Source: CAYSIX01 sp964431205 (GTDB lineage: Bacteria > Planctomycetota > Phycisphaerae > Phycisphaerales > Phycisphaeraceae). Taken from it: a stretch of 13,098 bases of DNA. The DNA lies in the NCBI GenBank assembly GCA_964431205.1, contig CAYSIX010000108.1, forward strand, positions 1 to 13,098, read 5' to 3'. The notes below the pieces were generated by a model, which saw nothing but the letters and a program-made list of their open reading frames with translations, had not been told where the DNA came from and ran no database searches. The translations under genes were made by a program, and so were the position numbers. Positions 7,671-12,791 of this stretch are shown in pieces (position 1 is the first letter of the stretch; each line of letters begins with the position of its first letter).

Positions 7671-8474
7671 ATGACAGAACGCCGCAAGCGCACCAAGAAG
7701 AAGGCCCCGGCCAAGCGGAAAAAGAAGGCGGCCCGGCGGTCGCGCCGACCGCCGCGGCCGGACCCCGAAGCTCAGCGTATGCAGCGGGCGATCGAGGTCT
7801 GGGAGGCGTACACGCGCCTGCGCAGCTACCGTCGGGTGGCCGACGAACTCGGGGTCAGTGTCTGGCTGGTCCAGCGGGTGCTCAATGAGGACAAGGGGCG
7901 GCTCGAGGAACTCCACCAGCAGCAGCTTGAGGAGCGCGTCGCGGATTTCGAGGCGATCGGCCGGCGAGCCCTCACCCGACTGGCCGACACCCTCGAGCTG
8001 CTCGACGGCAACATCCGTGAGGTGCGCGCCGCGGCGGCCGAAGGGCGCGTGACGCGCGTCTTGGACAAGGACGGTCGGGCCCTGCCCGTCTACTCGGCAA
8101 CCGAGCTGCTCGTGCAGACGCAGCAGGTCCGTCAGCTCACCGACCTGGCGGTCAAGGCCCACACCGTCGCCGCGTCGTTCCGGGCCGGCCTGGACGCGGA
8201 AGGCCGGCAAGTCGGGGCCACGGCCATCGGCACGCTCAACTTCGCCGTCGCCAGCGAGGACGAGATCCTCAAAGAGCTGGCAAAGCATCCCGAGGTCCAG
8301 CTACCCAAGACGCTCGCGGCGAAGATCGAGCGGATTCGTGCCGAGCGAGGCGAAGCCCCGGCCGACGGATCAACGGACGCGGCGGGGAACCCTGCCGGCC
8401 TTGGCCGGAAAAGTAAACGGGCCGGCGGCCGGCGGGGAAAAGGCGGCGCTGACAGCTCAGGCACCGAAGGCTGA
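7671..8474 (+). CDS. HTH protein, candidate terminase small subunit (267 aa)
   Basis: The first 30 residues are strongly basic (Lys/Arg clusters). A helix-turn-helix follows at about 51-72 (SYRRVADELGVSVWLVQRVL), then long charged helices (75-120 and 145-172), a short strand-like segment (GATAIGTLNFAV, 182-193), and a basic, glycine-rich tail. An N-terminal HTH with a helical oligomerisation core is the plan of phage small terminase subunits, which recognise the packaging site. A general phage or plasmid DNA-binding regulator is the alternative, and no large terminase is visible to settle it. There is no clear Shine-Dalgarno; TGCCATAGT at 7655-7663 could be an extended -10, giving a nearly leaderless message. 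The last 206 bases overlap the convergent sigma-like gene. Confidence 0.72.
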   Translation: MTERRKRTKKKAPAKRKKKAARRSRRPPRPDPEAQRMQRAIEVWEAYTRLRSYRRVADELGVSVWLVQRVLNEDKGRLEELHQQQLEERVADFEAIGRRALTRLADTLELLDGNIREVRAAAAEGRVTRVLDKDGRALPVYSATELLVQTQQVRQLTDLAVKAHTVAASFRAGLDAEGRQVGATAIGTLNFAVASEDEILKELAKHPEVQLPKTLAAKIERIRAERGEAPADGSTDAAGNPAGLGRKSKRAGGRRGKGGADSSGTEG

Positions 8475-9138
8475 CCATCGCGTCCTGCTCGACGGTGCTA
8501 AGCGTCTGGCGATCGACCGACAACACCGCGGCCAGCTCGCGCAGGCTGAAGCCCCGCAGCCGCAGTCGCGTCACCTTCCGCTCGCGCGGCGGCAGCCGGC
8601 GGATCGCGTCCCAGAGCCACGCCAGGTCGTGGGCGTGGCCGTTTGGCTCGTAGCCCAACGCCCGCTCGATCGCCGGCCTCACCCGGCGCGTGTCGGGCCC
8701 AAAGTGGAACCCGCCCTCACGTCGTTCGTGGTGGGCCCTGAACTCCTGCAGGCACTGCTGGCCCCACCAGCGTCGGACGAACGCGATTGCGGGTGAGAGC
8801 GGCTCGCCCAGGAACCGGTCCCACAACCGGGCGACGATCGCGGCGAACATCTCGTCCCGGTCGAAGGGATGAGGGCGCAGGCCCTTGCATGCCATATAGG
8901 CCACGTCCAACACGTGGTCCTCGCTCACGTACTCAGGCCAGGGCCGGCCCGCCGCCCACCGACGGCGGTCGGCGTGGTCCGCAAACTTCTTCGGCGGCGG
9001 CGGAAACCCTTGGCGGCCCACGCCACGGAGCCGGTAGTGCGCCTGGCCGGCGGTCAGCCCGAAAGCCGCGGCGACGCGCTTGTGGCTGCCCAGGCGGCGG
9101 TGGGCCTCCAACAGCTCGGCGAACGACGGCTCGGACAA
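8269..9138 (-). CDS. Sigma-70-family-like transcription regulator with extra N-terminal HTH (289 aa)
   Basis: Three parts are visible. Residues 17-38 form a helix-turn-helix (HKRVAAAFGLTAGQAHYRLR). Residues about 92-140 resemble sigma region 2, with an aromatic stretch FVRRWWGQQCLQEFRAHHER. Residues 174-227 are a good sigma region 4 (WDAIRRLPPRERKVTRLRLR, then GFSLRELAAVLSVDRQTLS). This is the architecture of ECF-like sigma factors with an added N-terminal DNA-binding element. The TTG start at 9138 lies four bases after the stop of the ComEA-like gene, with GGGGTGAG upstream, so translation is probably coupled. The Arg/Pro-rich residues after about 235 are antisense to the end of the HTH gene and look like frame read-out rather than a folded domain. 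It may drive late or cargo genes of the element. Confidence 0.75.
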   Translation of the reverse strand: MSEPSFAELLEAHRRLGSHKRVAAAFGLTAGQAHYRLRGVGRQGFPPPPKKFADHADRRRWAAGRPWPEYVSEDHVLDVAYMACKGLRPHPFDRDEMFAAIVARLWDRFLGEPLSPAIAFVRRWWGQQCLQEFRAHHERREGGFHFGPDTRRVRPAIERALGYEPNGHAHDLAWLWDAIRRLPPRERKVTRLRLRGFSLRELAAVLSVDRQTLSTVEQDAMVSLRCLSCQRRLFPAGRRPVYFSGQGRQGSPPRPLIRRPGLRLARHESARSSPRASWVAGPRDALPAL

Positions 9139-9142
9139 GGGC

Positions 9143-9850
9143 TCACCCCACGTCGGGCTGGGACGGGTCCGGCTCGACCACCGGCTCGGGCGGGTCGATC
9201 CGCAGGTACAGACGCAGGCTCTCCAGGGTCTTTTCCCCGATCCCCGGCACGTTCAGGAGCTGCTCCATGACCTCGAACGGACCATGTCGGTCGCGGTACT
9301 CGATGATGCGGGCCGACAGGACGGGGCCGAGGCCGGGGATACGCATGAGCTGGAACGTGCTGGTGGTGTTCAGCTCGATTGATTCGGGCCCCGGGATGCC
9401 AAAGTTGTCAACGTTGCGCTCAGTGGGCGGCGGCGGGATCTCCACCTTGATCTTCTCGATCTGGTCGCGCACGGCCTCGAGGCCGCCCTCGACCGCCGGC
9501 CGCAGTTGGCGTGCCCCCGCCGCGGCGTTCTCCGTCGAATCGGCGATCTCCATCAACGTTTCGTTCTGGCGCTCGGTGGCGCGGGCCAGCCGCTCGACCG
9601 TGGCGCCGAACGCCGTGAGCGTCTGGTTGAGCTCGTCGATCCTGCCCGACAGCTCGGCGATCTGCTCGGCCGCGGCGCGGTCGGCCTCGATGTCGGCCCT
9701 CTGCCAGGCCCGCATCGCGGCGACCGTGTCGCCCTCTGAGATGTCGTCGAGCGGCGTCTGCCATTGCGGTTGCGCCCAGGCGGCGCCCAGCAAGGCCGTC
9801 AACACCAGAATCAGGGCGATCAGCGGGACCCGGCTTTGCCTCGGTGTCAT
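9143..9850 (-). CDS. Secreted coiled-coil protein with ComEA-like helix-hairpin-helix DNA-binding domain (235 aa)
   Basis: Residues 1-26 are a signal peptide (basic start, LIALILVLTALLG, AWA end). Residues 45-135 are a heptad-rich coiled coil (RIDELNQTLTAFGATVERLA in the middle). Residues 157-218 are a double helix-hairpin-helix of the ComEA type: IELNTTSTFQLMRIPGLGPV, a first hairpin at 171-186, a YRDRHGPF linker and a second hairpin VPGIGEKTLESL at 201-212. ComEA proteins bind double-stranded DNA without sequence preference outside the cytoplasm. The coiled coil is unusual for ComEA and suggests oligomerisation or tethering. AAAGGAG six bases before the ATG supports the start. A terminator separates it from the upstream secreted-protein gene, and it is coupled to the sigma-like gene downstream. 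A role in DNA uptake, transfer or superinfection is inferred. Confidence 0.88.
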   Translation of the reverse strand: MTPRQSRVPLIALILVLTALLGAAWAQPQWQTPLDDISEGDTVAAMRAWQRADIEADRAAAEQIAELSGRIDELNQTLTAFGATVERLARATERQNETLMEIADSTENAAAGARQLRPAVEGGLEAVRDQIEKIKVEIPPPPTERNVDNFGIPGPESIELNTTSTFQLMRIPGLGPVLSARIIEYRDRHGPFEVMEQLLNVPGIGEKTLESLRLYLRIDPPEPVVEPDPSQPDVG

Positions 9851-9908
9851 GCGATGCTCCTTTCGTGTCTAGCAACGATAGCAGGATTGCCAACCTTCTG
9901 AAACCATG

Positions 9909-9943
9909 AAAAACCCGCCGAGCCGGGGGACGGGCGCGGCGGG
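9909..9943 (-). terminator. Intrinsic terminator after the PEP-CTERM gene
   Basis: On the minus strand CCCGCCG (9937-9943) pairs with CGGCGGG (9914-9920) across a 16-base loop, followed by five Ts (9913-9909). It lies about 30 bases after the stop of the PEP-CTERM gene. The ComEA-like gene that follows therefore probably has its own promoter between about 9860 and 9905. Confidence 0.7.
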
Positions 9944-9975
9944 CGGAGGGGAGAAAGCGCGTCTCACGCTCGATC

Positions 9976-10890
9976 TTATGCCCGCCGACACAGACCGGCG
10001 ACAAGGGTCAGCCCGAGCAGGGCCGCCGTGGCCGGCTCGGGGATCGCGGCCAAGGACGACCCGCCGTAGTAGGCCGTCTGCCAGATGCCATAGTCGAAGG
10101 CGTCCACGTCGTCGTCACCGTCCGCGTCGCCCATGTTCTGGCCGACGTTGCCGCTTTTGCCTTGGTGAACCTGCCAGACGCCGAGGTCGAAGGCATCAAC
10201 CTGGCCGTTGAGGTTGAAGTCGGCCGGGGGCAGCGCCGGCTCGTCAACGTCTCGCTCGTAGATGTACGTGATCGACGCCTTGGCCGTCAGCGTTCCGGTC
10301 GCCGATGCCTCGGTCGCTTCCCAGCCCGGAAACGCAGCCACGTAGGTCCAGTAGCCCGACTCGATCTTCGCCTTGTCCAGGCCGAGGAACCCGGTGATAT
10401 CTGTGGTGGTCACGCTCGCCGAGAGGTTGACGCTGCCGCTGCCTGAATATGGGCCCTGGCTGTGTTCGACGGCAAGCCACTCTTCGGTATCCCAGCCCTC
10501 CAACGGCGGCAGCTTCCGGTCGCCGGGCAACGTGAACGATCGGCCGGCGTTGGCGCCGGCATATCCGTGATACAGCATCGAGTCGGTGTTGTAATCGAGG
10601 TCCTCGACCGAAGCGATCCAGTTTACCGAGCCCTCGACCGCGCCACGGAACTCGCCACCGATGATGCTGCCCCACGCCGGGTGAAACTTCTTGAGAAACA
10701 GGTCTTGATCGCCGTAATCCCATCCCTCGAAGGTGGGGGGGATGGGGTCCCAGTCGATCTCGGCCGTGGCGTTGACTGAAACGTCCTTCCACGTCGCCAG
10801 CTTCATCGTGAACTGGTGTTCCTGTGCTTCGGCGCCCGCGGCCGTTGCGAGCGCAAGGGCGGCGACGCCACCGATAAGACGTGCTGTCAT
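9976..10890 (-). CDS. Secreted PEP-CTERM protein with dockerin-like calcium repeats (304 aa)
   Basis: Residues 1-22 are a signal peptide (ALALATAAGAEA). Residues 23-212 form a beta-rich domain with many aromatic and Gly/Asp residues, recalling 'choice-of-anchor' domains of PEP-CTERM proteins (KKFHPAWGSIIGGEFRGAV at about 67-85). Residues 223-276 hold two dockerin/EF-hand-like repeats: ADFNLNGQVDAFDLGVWQ and GDADGDDDVDAFDYGIWQ. Residues 284-304 are the PEP-CTERM signal: PEP, a hydrophobic helix, and a basic CRRA end. PEP-CTERM proteins are processed by exosortase and placed at the cell envelope. The dockerin plus PEP-CTERM pairing is typical of planctomycetes. AAAGGAG precedes the ATG, which overlaps the stop of the upstream membrane-protein gene (ATGA). 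Its presence on an integrated element suggests cargo altering the cell surface. Confidence 0.9.
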   Translation of the reverse strand: MTARLIGGVAALALATAAGAEAQEHQFTMKLATWKDVSVNATAEIDWDPIPPTFEGWDYGDQDLFLKKFHPAWGSIIGGEFRGAVEGSVNWIASVEDLDYNTDSMLYHGYAGANAGRSFTLPGDRKLPPLEGWDTEEWLAVEHSQGPYSGSGSVNLSASVTTTDITGFLGLDKAKIESGYWTYVAAFPGWEATEASATGTLTAKASITYIYERDVDEPALPPADFNLNGQVDAFDLGVWQVHQGKSGNVGQNMGDADGDDDVDAFDYGIWQTAYYGGSSLAAIPEPATAALLGLTLVAGLCRRA

Positions 10891-11087
10891 GATTTGGCTC
10901 CTTTCCGATGCAGGTGAAGAAAAAGTGCGAACAACCAGACGACGGTCACGTAGCCGGCGTTGAGCGCGTAGCTCAACGCCTCAGAGGTGAAGGCCCCGTC
11001 CTCAACGCGGACGGCGGCCAGGAAACCCAGGTGAACGGGCAGCACGAGCGCCGTCACCACAGACAGAGCGAGGAACGCGGTTCTCAT
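10887..11087 (-). CDS. Small two-helix membrane protein (66 aa)
   Basis: AAAGGAGG five bases before ATG 11087 decides this start over the upstream TTG/ATG options near 11138, which lie within the -35 region of the promoter. Two hydrophobic helices, about residues 4-24 (FLALSVVTALVLPVHLGFLA) and 42-60 (LNAGYVTVVWLFALFLHLH), are joined by a short loop with acidic residues (VEDGAFTSE). A basic tail (RKGAKS) follows. I do not recognise the family. Its stop overlaps the start of the PEP-CTERM gene by four bases, so the two are made together. Candidate roles include a partner or chaperone of the secreted protein, or a holin-like protein: size and helix count fit a holin, but there is no endolysin nearby. 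Confidence 0.72.
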   Translation of the reverse strand: MRTAFLALSVVTALVLPVHLGFLAAVRVEDGAFTSEALSYALNAGYVTVVWLFALFLHLHRKGAKS

Positions 11088-11109
11088 GGTTCCCTCCTTT
11101 CTGGTTGGT

Positions 11110-11138
11110 ATTATTGGCAAAGTTGGCATACCTGTCAA
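11110..11138 (-). promoter_or_regulatory. Promoter of the membrane-protein/PEP-CTERM operon
   Basis: On the minus strand TTGACA (11133-11138) is separated by 17 bases from AATAAT (11110-11115). This is a strong sigma-70-type match immediately after the integrase stop codon. Transcription would start near 11103, giving a leader of about 16 bases that is mostly ribosome-binding site. Two TTGGCA copies (11114-11119 and 11123-11128) overlap the -10 and spacer and could be an operator. Confidence 0.65.
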
Positions 11139-11140
11139 TA

Positions 11141-12112
11141 CTAAGCCCGCCGGCCCAGCAGAATCGTCCGGGCGTGGCGGCAGACGGCCTCGATGCGGCG
11201 GTCGCTGATCCGGTCGATGTAATAGGCCCCGACCGCCGGCGGCAGGTGGCCCATGACCGCGGCGACGGCGCTGAGGTCGCCCGTCTCGGACGCGACCGTG
11301 GCGAAGGTGCGTCGGCAGGCGTAGAACCCGCGGCGTTCCAGGCCGGCCCTATCCAGCAGCTTGCCGAACTCCTGGCTGATCGCGTCGCAGACCACGACGC
11401 CCTCAAGACCCCGGCCGTTGCGCTTGACGGTGGTGCGGACCCAGGGGTTGCCGCGCTTGGTGACGAAGGCCAGTTGCTGGCCCGGCCGGGCTCGCAGCCC
11501 GGCGAGTGCCTCTCGTGTCTCGGGCCAGAGCCAAGCGGTGCGTTCGAGGTCGGTCTTGTGGCGGTTGCCCCGCAACCAGCCGTCGCGAAGGGCCCGCTTG
11601 ACCTCGTTCAGCGTGACGGTGGCGCAATCGGTCTGACCGAACGCGGCGTTGAAGCCGAGCAGCATCATCGCCCGCATCGGGCCCGGCGGGGTGACGCCGA
11701 GCAGTCGCCGGGCCTCGGCTGGCTCGAAAGTGCGGGGCCGGCGGCGGGCGTGGCGTCGCCGCTCGGCCGGCGGTGGCGGGCGGAACAAGCCGGCGTCGTG
11801 GACGGGCCGGTCGATCAGGCCGGCGCGGTGGGCCCAGTTGAAGATCGTGCGAACGCGGCGGACGGCGTTGGCCAGGCCGTCGCCGTGCCGGACGGCTCGA
11901 AGGTGCAGGCGGAACTGGTCGAGCTCGATCGGCCGGATCGTCTCGAGCCGTCGCTTGGGGCCGAACTCGCCTCGCAGCAGCTCGGCGGCCCGGCGGTACT
12001 CGGCCCACATCCGCGCGGACAGGTCGCCGGCCTCGACCCGAGCCTGGGCGTGGTCGAGGAAGCGTTCGCAGAGGTCGCCGATGGTTGGTCCGGCCCGGCG
12101 CAGCAGCGCCAT
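11141..12112 (-). CDS. Tyrosine recombinase/integrase of the planctomycete 'GQTD' type (323 aa)
   Basis: Residues 8-110 form a helical SAM-like arm/core DNA-binding region, and residues 125-315 the catalytic domain. Of the usual R-K-HxxR-H-Y set, Lys186 (RHKTD), Arg267 (FYACRRTF), His289 (VMGHL) and a nucleophile Tyr297 or Tyr298 (GAYYIDR) can be seen. The first Arg is replaced by Gln160 (AAFGQTDCATV) and the His of HxxR by Tyr264. The GQTD form is familiar from planctomycete integrase-like proteins. Being intact and next to a tRNA-derived attachment site suggests it still works. It would insert the element into tRNA-Lys. ATG 12112 is preceded by GAAAGGG seven bases upstream. Confidence 0.88.
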   Translation of the reverse strand: MALLRRAGPTIGDLCERFLDHAQARVEAGDLSARMWAEYRRAAELLRGEFGPKRRLETIRPIELDQFRLHLRAVRHGDGLANAVRRVRTIFNWAHRAGLIDRPVHDAGLFRPPPPAERRRHARRRPRTFEPAEARRLLGVTPPGPMRAMMLLGFNAAFGQTDCATVTLNEVKRALRDGWLRGNRHKTDLERTAWLWPETREALAGLRARPGQQLAFVTKRGNPWVRTTVKRNGRGLEGVVVCDAISQEFGKLLDRAGLERRGFYACRRTFATVASETGDLSAVAAVMGHLPPAVGAYYIDRISDRRIEAVCRHARTILLGRRA

Positions 12113-12184
12113 GCACGCCCTTTCACCGCCTCCGCGCCAGACTTAGGTTAGGGTTCCCCCGCACTACACAACCGCGACAGAGCA

Positions 12185-12213
12185 AGCATAGCGAACCGCG
12201 GCCGCTCCGGCAA
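12185..12213 (-). promoter_or_regulatory. Possible integrase promoter
   Basis: On the minus strand TTGCCG (12208-12213) stands 17 bases from TATGCT (12185-12190). Each matches four of six consensus positions. The start would be near 12178, about 66 bases before the integrase ATG. One arm of a GCGGCCGCTC inverted repeat covers the spacer end (12198-12207), which could allow self-regulation by bound integrase. Confidence 0.35.
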
Positions 12214-12256
12214 ATGCACTATTTCGGTCGATGCAGTAGGCCGCTTGAGCGGCCGC
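12198..12256. repeat. Inverted repeat between integrase and attachment site
   Basis: GCGGCCGCTC at 12198-12207 and its exact reverse complement GAGCGGCCGC at 12247-12256 are separated by 39 bases. The right copy also forms a tight hairpin, GGCCGCT-TG-AGCGGCC (12239-12254), with no T tract. Its place between the integrase gene and the tRNA fragment fits an arm-type recombinase or excisionase site, but in such GC-rich DNA chance is possible. Confidence 0.4.
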
Positions 12257-12324
12257 AAGTCGCCCCAACCCGCCCACATTGCCCGGCTTACCCGACCCAT
12301 CGTATTTGAGCAGGCGCAAGGCCA

Positions 12325-12371
12325 TCGGCCTTTTAAGCCGCTGGTCCTGGGTTCGAGTCCCAGCCCGGTCA
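12325..12371 (+). tRNA. 3' fragment of tRNA-Lys(TTT), attachment site of the element
   Basis: From the anticodon stem onwards the sequence fits a tRNA. The loop CTTTTAA (12330-12336) carries anticodon TTT (12332-12334). Four of five anticodon-stem pairs form. The variable loop is TGGTC. The T arm is perfect (CTGGG, TTCGAGT, CCCAG at 12347-12363), the 3' acceptor strand is CCCGGTC (12364-12370), and A12371 is the discriminator. The matching 5' acceptor GACCGGG and a D arm are missing upstream, so this is not a functional gene. CCA is not encoded. With the integrase 213 bases away, this is the duplicated target left by integration. The first stem pair (T12325/C12341) mismatches, so the shared core probably begins just after it. 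Confidence 0.85.
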
Positions 12372-12429
12372 TTGCCCCCTCACGCCGACCTGACCGCCTT
12401 CGACCGGCTCGGCTTGCCGTAGCAAGGAC

Positions 12430-12459
12430 ACGGCCCGGCTCCGTCGGACCGTCTGTTTT
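12430..12459 (+). terminator. Terminator downstream of the tRNA fragment
   Basis: ACGGCCCG (12430-12437) pairs with CGGACCGT (12445-12452), with one C-A mismatch and a seven-base loop. CTG and TTTT follow (12456-12459). It lies about 60 bases after the tRNA 3' end and was probably the terminator of the original tRNA-Lys gene, now separated from it by the element. Confidence 0.5.
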
Positions 12460-12484
12460 CTCCAAGACGCGCCGGATGGTTCCG

Positions 12485-12613
12485 TCAGCGGATCAGATGC
12501 AGCAGCGGGAACAGGAAGGTCCACACCAGGTGGACCAGATGCCAATCGTGGCCGGCGATCTCGACCGGGGGGAAGTACGCGCTGCCAAATCCACCGCCGA
12601 GGGCGGCTACGGA
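12485..12613 (-). pseudogene. Possible remnant of cytochrome c oxidase subunit III C-terminus
   Basis: A minus-strand frame from about 12613 to the TGA at 12485-12487 reads SVAALGGGFGSAYFPPVEIA and then GHDWHLVHLVWTFLFPLLHL, ending IR. The second part resembles the last helix of heme-copper oxidase subunit III, usually written as Glu-x-x-x-x-x-W-H-F-V-D-x-V-W-x-F-L-F-P-x-L-Y-L. A TGA lies in frame at 12614-12616, and no other part of subunit III is found upstream in any frame. It is therefore a fragment or decayed end, or a small unrelated hydrophobic frame. It lies on the apparent host side of the boundary. Confidence 0.4.
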
Positions 12614-12791
12614 TCACGTCGTGTTGCTCGCACGTGCTCGCGAGATGACTTCCAGCGTGATGACCTTCAGATCGAGTCGGCGTTCCTGAGGGTGTCCGCG
12701 TCGGACCGCCGCCCGGCTGCTGGGGGATCGGCGTGGGCGCGACCACGCCAAGTCCGTGCACGTGGGTCGAATCCGGTCCTGTCCGAACGAG
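12614..12791. other. Non-coding host flank, no recognisable feature
   Basis: Together with 12372-12484 and the oxidase-like remnant, this belongs to a 420-base stretch without an intact gene. The frames here (for example plus 12245-12892 and minus 12369-12761) are low-complexity Arg/Pro/Ser read-through with no domain. I see no convincing promoter or terminator for the epimerase-family gene that ends at 12792. Confidence 0.5.

Larger units (their letters stand above)
1..12371. mobile_element. Right-hand part of an integrated phage-like element, bounded by a tRNA-Lys 3' fragment
   Basis: Seen: an integrase gene at 11141-12112 lies just inside a 3' tRNA fragment (12325-12371). Inward of it are a sigma-like regulator, a terminase-small-subunit-like HTH protein, a DUF1580-like protein and an open-ended polyvalent protein of more than 2231 residues. 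Known: tyrosine recombinases often insert elements into the 3' half of tRNA genes, leaving an intact tRNA at one end and a 3' duplicate at the other. Inferred: the intact tRNA-Lys and other end lie to the left, outside the window, and host DNA begins after 12371. No capsid, portal, large terminase or conjugation gene is visible, so prophage, satellite and integrative conjugative element cannot be fully separated. The polyvalent protein and terminase-like gene favour a phage. Confidence 0.7.

Noticed and set aside
7271..7714. Minus-strand 147-codon frame and the plus-strand frames overlapping the DUF1580-like gene
   Set aside because: They are low-complexity Ala/Gly/Pro/Arg frames. The 112-residue frame has a recognisable DNA-binding layout.
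7665..8288. Minus-strand frame of 207 codons
   Set aside because: It is opposite the HTH/terminase-like gene, which has a clear HTH and natural composition.
11105..12151. Plus-strand frame of 348 codons and minus-strand frame 11403-12116
   Set aside because: Both overlap the integrase gene in other frames, and only the integrase frame carries catalytic motifs.
12287..12371. A complete tRNA gene ending at 12371
   Set aside because: The 5' acceptor complement (GACCGGG) and a D arm cannot be found at the required distance, so only the 3' part is supported.
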